Assembly (NCBI GenBank): GCA_934645125.1
Contig: CAKUDT010000073.1
Coordinates: 1-6,698, forward strand
Source: an uncultured Eggerthellaceae bacterium
GTDB lineage: Bacteria > Actinomycetota > Coriobacteriia > Coriobacteriales > Eggerthellaceae
Length of the DNA: 6,698 bases
Direction of reading: 5' to 3'
The position numbers were made by a program, and so were the translations under genes. Within the stretch, counting starts at the first letter, position 1. Each line of letters begins with the position of its first letter. The notes under the pieces are model-generated. The model saw only the letters and a program-made list of their open reading frames with translations, made no database searches and had not been told where the DNA came from. Shown here one piece after another: positions 6,055-6,698 of the stretch.

Positions 6055-6609
6055 ATGACACGCCCCGACTCAAGAAATAAACGAACCGAGCAGCAAATAG
6101 CTAATGCTCTTTTGCTTTTGCTGGAGAAGAAGCCTTTCGAGGCGGTGAGTGTTTCGGAGCTGGCGCGCGAGGCGAATGTGAGCAGGTCAACGTTTTATGC
6201 ACACTTTGACAATGCCGATGACGTATTTATGCGGCTGGTTAAGGAGATGAACCAGCACTCCCAGGAATTGCGTATCCAGCTTCGATGTGATGGGTGCCAA
6301 GAGCGGGGTGGTCGCCAGCCTTTCTGTGTGATGTTGCGCGAAAGCCGGCGTTATCATGCGTTGGTGCGTGACCCTCATTTTCTCCAGGCGTATCTGAGGT
6401 TTCCTGAAGGCATCATGGAGGGCGACATCTATGCCGACTTGGTGAAAGACGGCTTGCCTCAGGATGTTGCTCAGATGATCTTCCGTTTTCAGATGAGCGG
6501 CTGTTATATGGCTGCGATAGAAACCCCCGCTAGTGCCGACTGGACGCGTATGCGAGGGTCGTTGGATACGTTCATTCGTGGTGGCATTGCGGCACTGCGA
6601 GACAGGTAG
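6055..6609 (+). CDS. TetR/AcrR-family transcriptional regulator
   Basis: The protein has 184 residues, typical of TetR regulators. The N-terminal DNA-binding region starts with a basic segment (SRNKRTEQQIANALLLLLEKKPFEAVSV), then the helix-turn-helix at about 33-52 (VSELAREANVSRSTFYAHFD), where SRSTFYAHF forms the recognition helix and its boundary. Residues 55-184 would be the all-helical ligand and dimerisation domain; it is too divergent for me to name an inducer. Cys78 and Cys81 form a CDGC pair, with Cys91 and Cys150 further on, so redox or metal sensing is possible but unproven. The ATG at 6055 is preceded by AAGGAAG with 4 nt spacing. The gene diverges from an AEC permease, and a palindrome just upstream is the expected binding site, so it probably autoregulates and controls the permease. 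It is followed within 10 nt by hairpin-element copy 3 and then a terminator, so it is likely monocistronic. Confidence 0.92.
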   Translation: MTRPDSRNKRTEQQIANALLLLLEKKPFEAVSVSELAREANVSRSTFYAHFDNADDVFMRLVKEMNQHSQELRIQLRCDGCQERGGRQPFCVMLRESRRYHALVRDPHFLQAYLRFPEGIMEGDIYADLVKDGLPQDVAQMIFRFQMSGCYMAAIETPASADWTRMRGSLDTFIRGGIAALRDR

Positions 6610-6618
6610 GCTGAGTGT

Positions 6619-6657
6619 ATGTTGTTGACAAATTACCCCACCTTTTGTCAACAACAT
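6619..6657 (+). repeat. Dispersed hairpin element, copy 3 (3' UTR of the TetR gene)
   Basis: Perfect 14-bp arms ATGTTGTTGACAAA (6619-6632) and TTTGTCAACAACAT (6644-6657) enclose the loop TTACCCCACCT, identical to copy 1. It begins 9 nt after the stop codon and touches the terminator that follows. The stem is longer than in copies 1 and 2, and the extra pairs differ from the bases flanking those copies. Confidence 0.9.
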
Positions 6658-6658
6658 G

Positions 6659-6696
6659 AAGAATCCGAGGTGCTTTTCGCATCTCGGATTCTTTTT
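6659..6696 (+). terminator. Rho-independent terminator of the TetR gene
   Basis: AAGAATCCGAGGTGC (6659-6673) pairs with GCATCTCGGATTCTT (6679-6693), with one G-U pair, around a 5-nt loop TTTTC. A T-run covers 6692-6696. It is a strong 15-bp stem. Its core CCGAGGTG matches the terminator at 4311-4343, and both directly follow a copy of the hairpin element. Confidence 0.93.
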
Positions 6697-6698
6697 AT

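Noticed and set aside
4265..6657. Hairpin-element copies as a CRISPR array or as origin (DnaA-box) repeats
   Set aside because: The three copies are 0.6 to 1.7 kb apart, on both strands, without regular spacers, and they lack the TTATCCACA-type DnaA box.

Overview
The window holds one very large gene cut by the left edge, a gene-free gap of about 0.8 kb full of palindromic structures, and a divergent transporter/regulator pair. It looks like chromosome from a GC-rich anaerobe. The big gene belongs to the oxygen-sensitive 2-hydroxyacyl-CoA dehydratase activase group. Together with the codon use (mostly GCG, GGC, CGC and CGT), this suggests an anaerobic actinobacterium of the Coriobacteriia/Eggerthellaceae type. 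That placement is inference from protein family and style, not proof.

Layout. Bases 1-4217 (+) encode the last 1,404 residues of a multidomain iron-sulfur/ATPase protein: the end of a first ASKHA (BcrA/BadF-type) activase domain, a complete second activase domain, an Ala/Ser-rich linker, a DUF2229/COG3580-like cysteine-rich domain and a COG3581-like C-terminal part. The linker DNA carries two perfect inverted repeats. A hairpin element and a rho-independent terminator follow the stop. Bases 4218-5034 contain no convincing gene but three separate inverted-repeat structures: the hairpin element, a 122-bp element whose two ends fold as outward-facing terminators, and a 207-bp imperfect inverted repeat. 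A second hairpin-element copy lies near the right side of the gap. Bases 5035-5955 (-) encode a 10-TM AEC-family (auxin efflux carrier type) permease. Divergent from it, 6055-6609 (+) encodes a TetR/AcrR-type repressor. The 99-bp gap between them carries an 11+3+11 perfect palindrome that is the likely operator. A third hairpin-element copy and a second terminator close the window.

How the parts relate. The TetR protein probably represses itself and possibly the permease through the shared operator. The activase-like gene faces the permease convergently and has no visible functional link to it. The most unusual signal is the hairpin element. Three copies share a perfect stem core (TGTTGACAAA/TTTGTCAACA) and a nearly invariant 11-nt loop (TTACCCCACCT). 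Each lies downstream of a stop codon and in the same orientation relative to the gene it follows, twice directly before a terminator. That pattern suggests a dispersed 3'-UTR module rather than random repeats.
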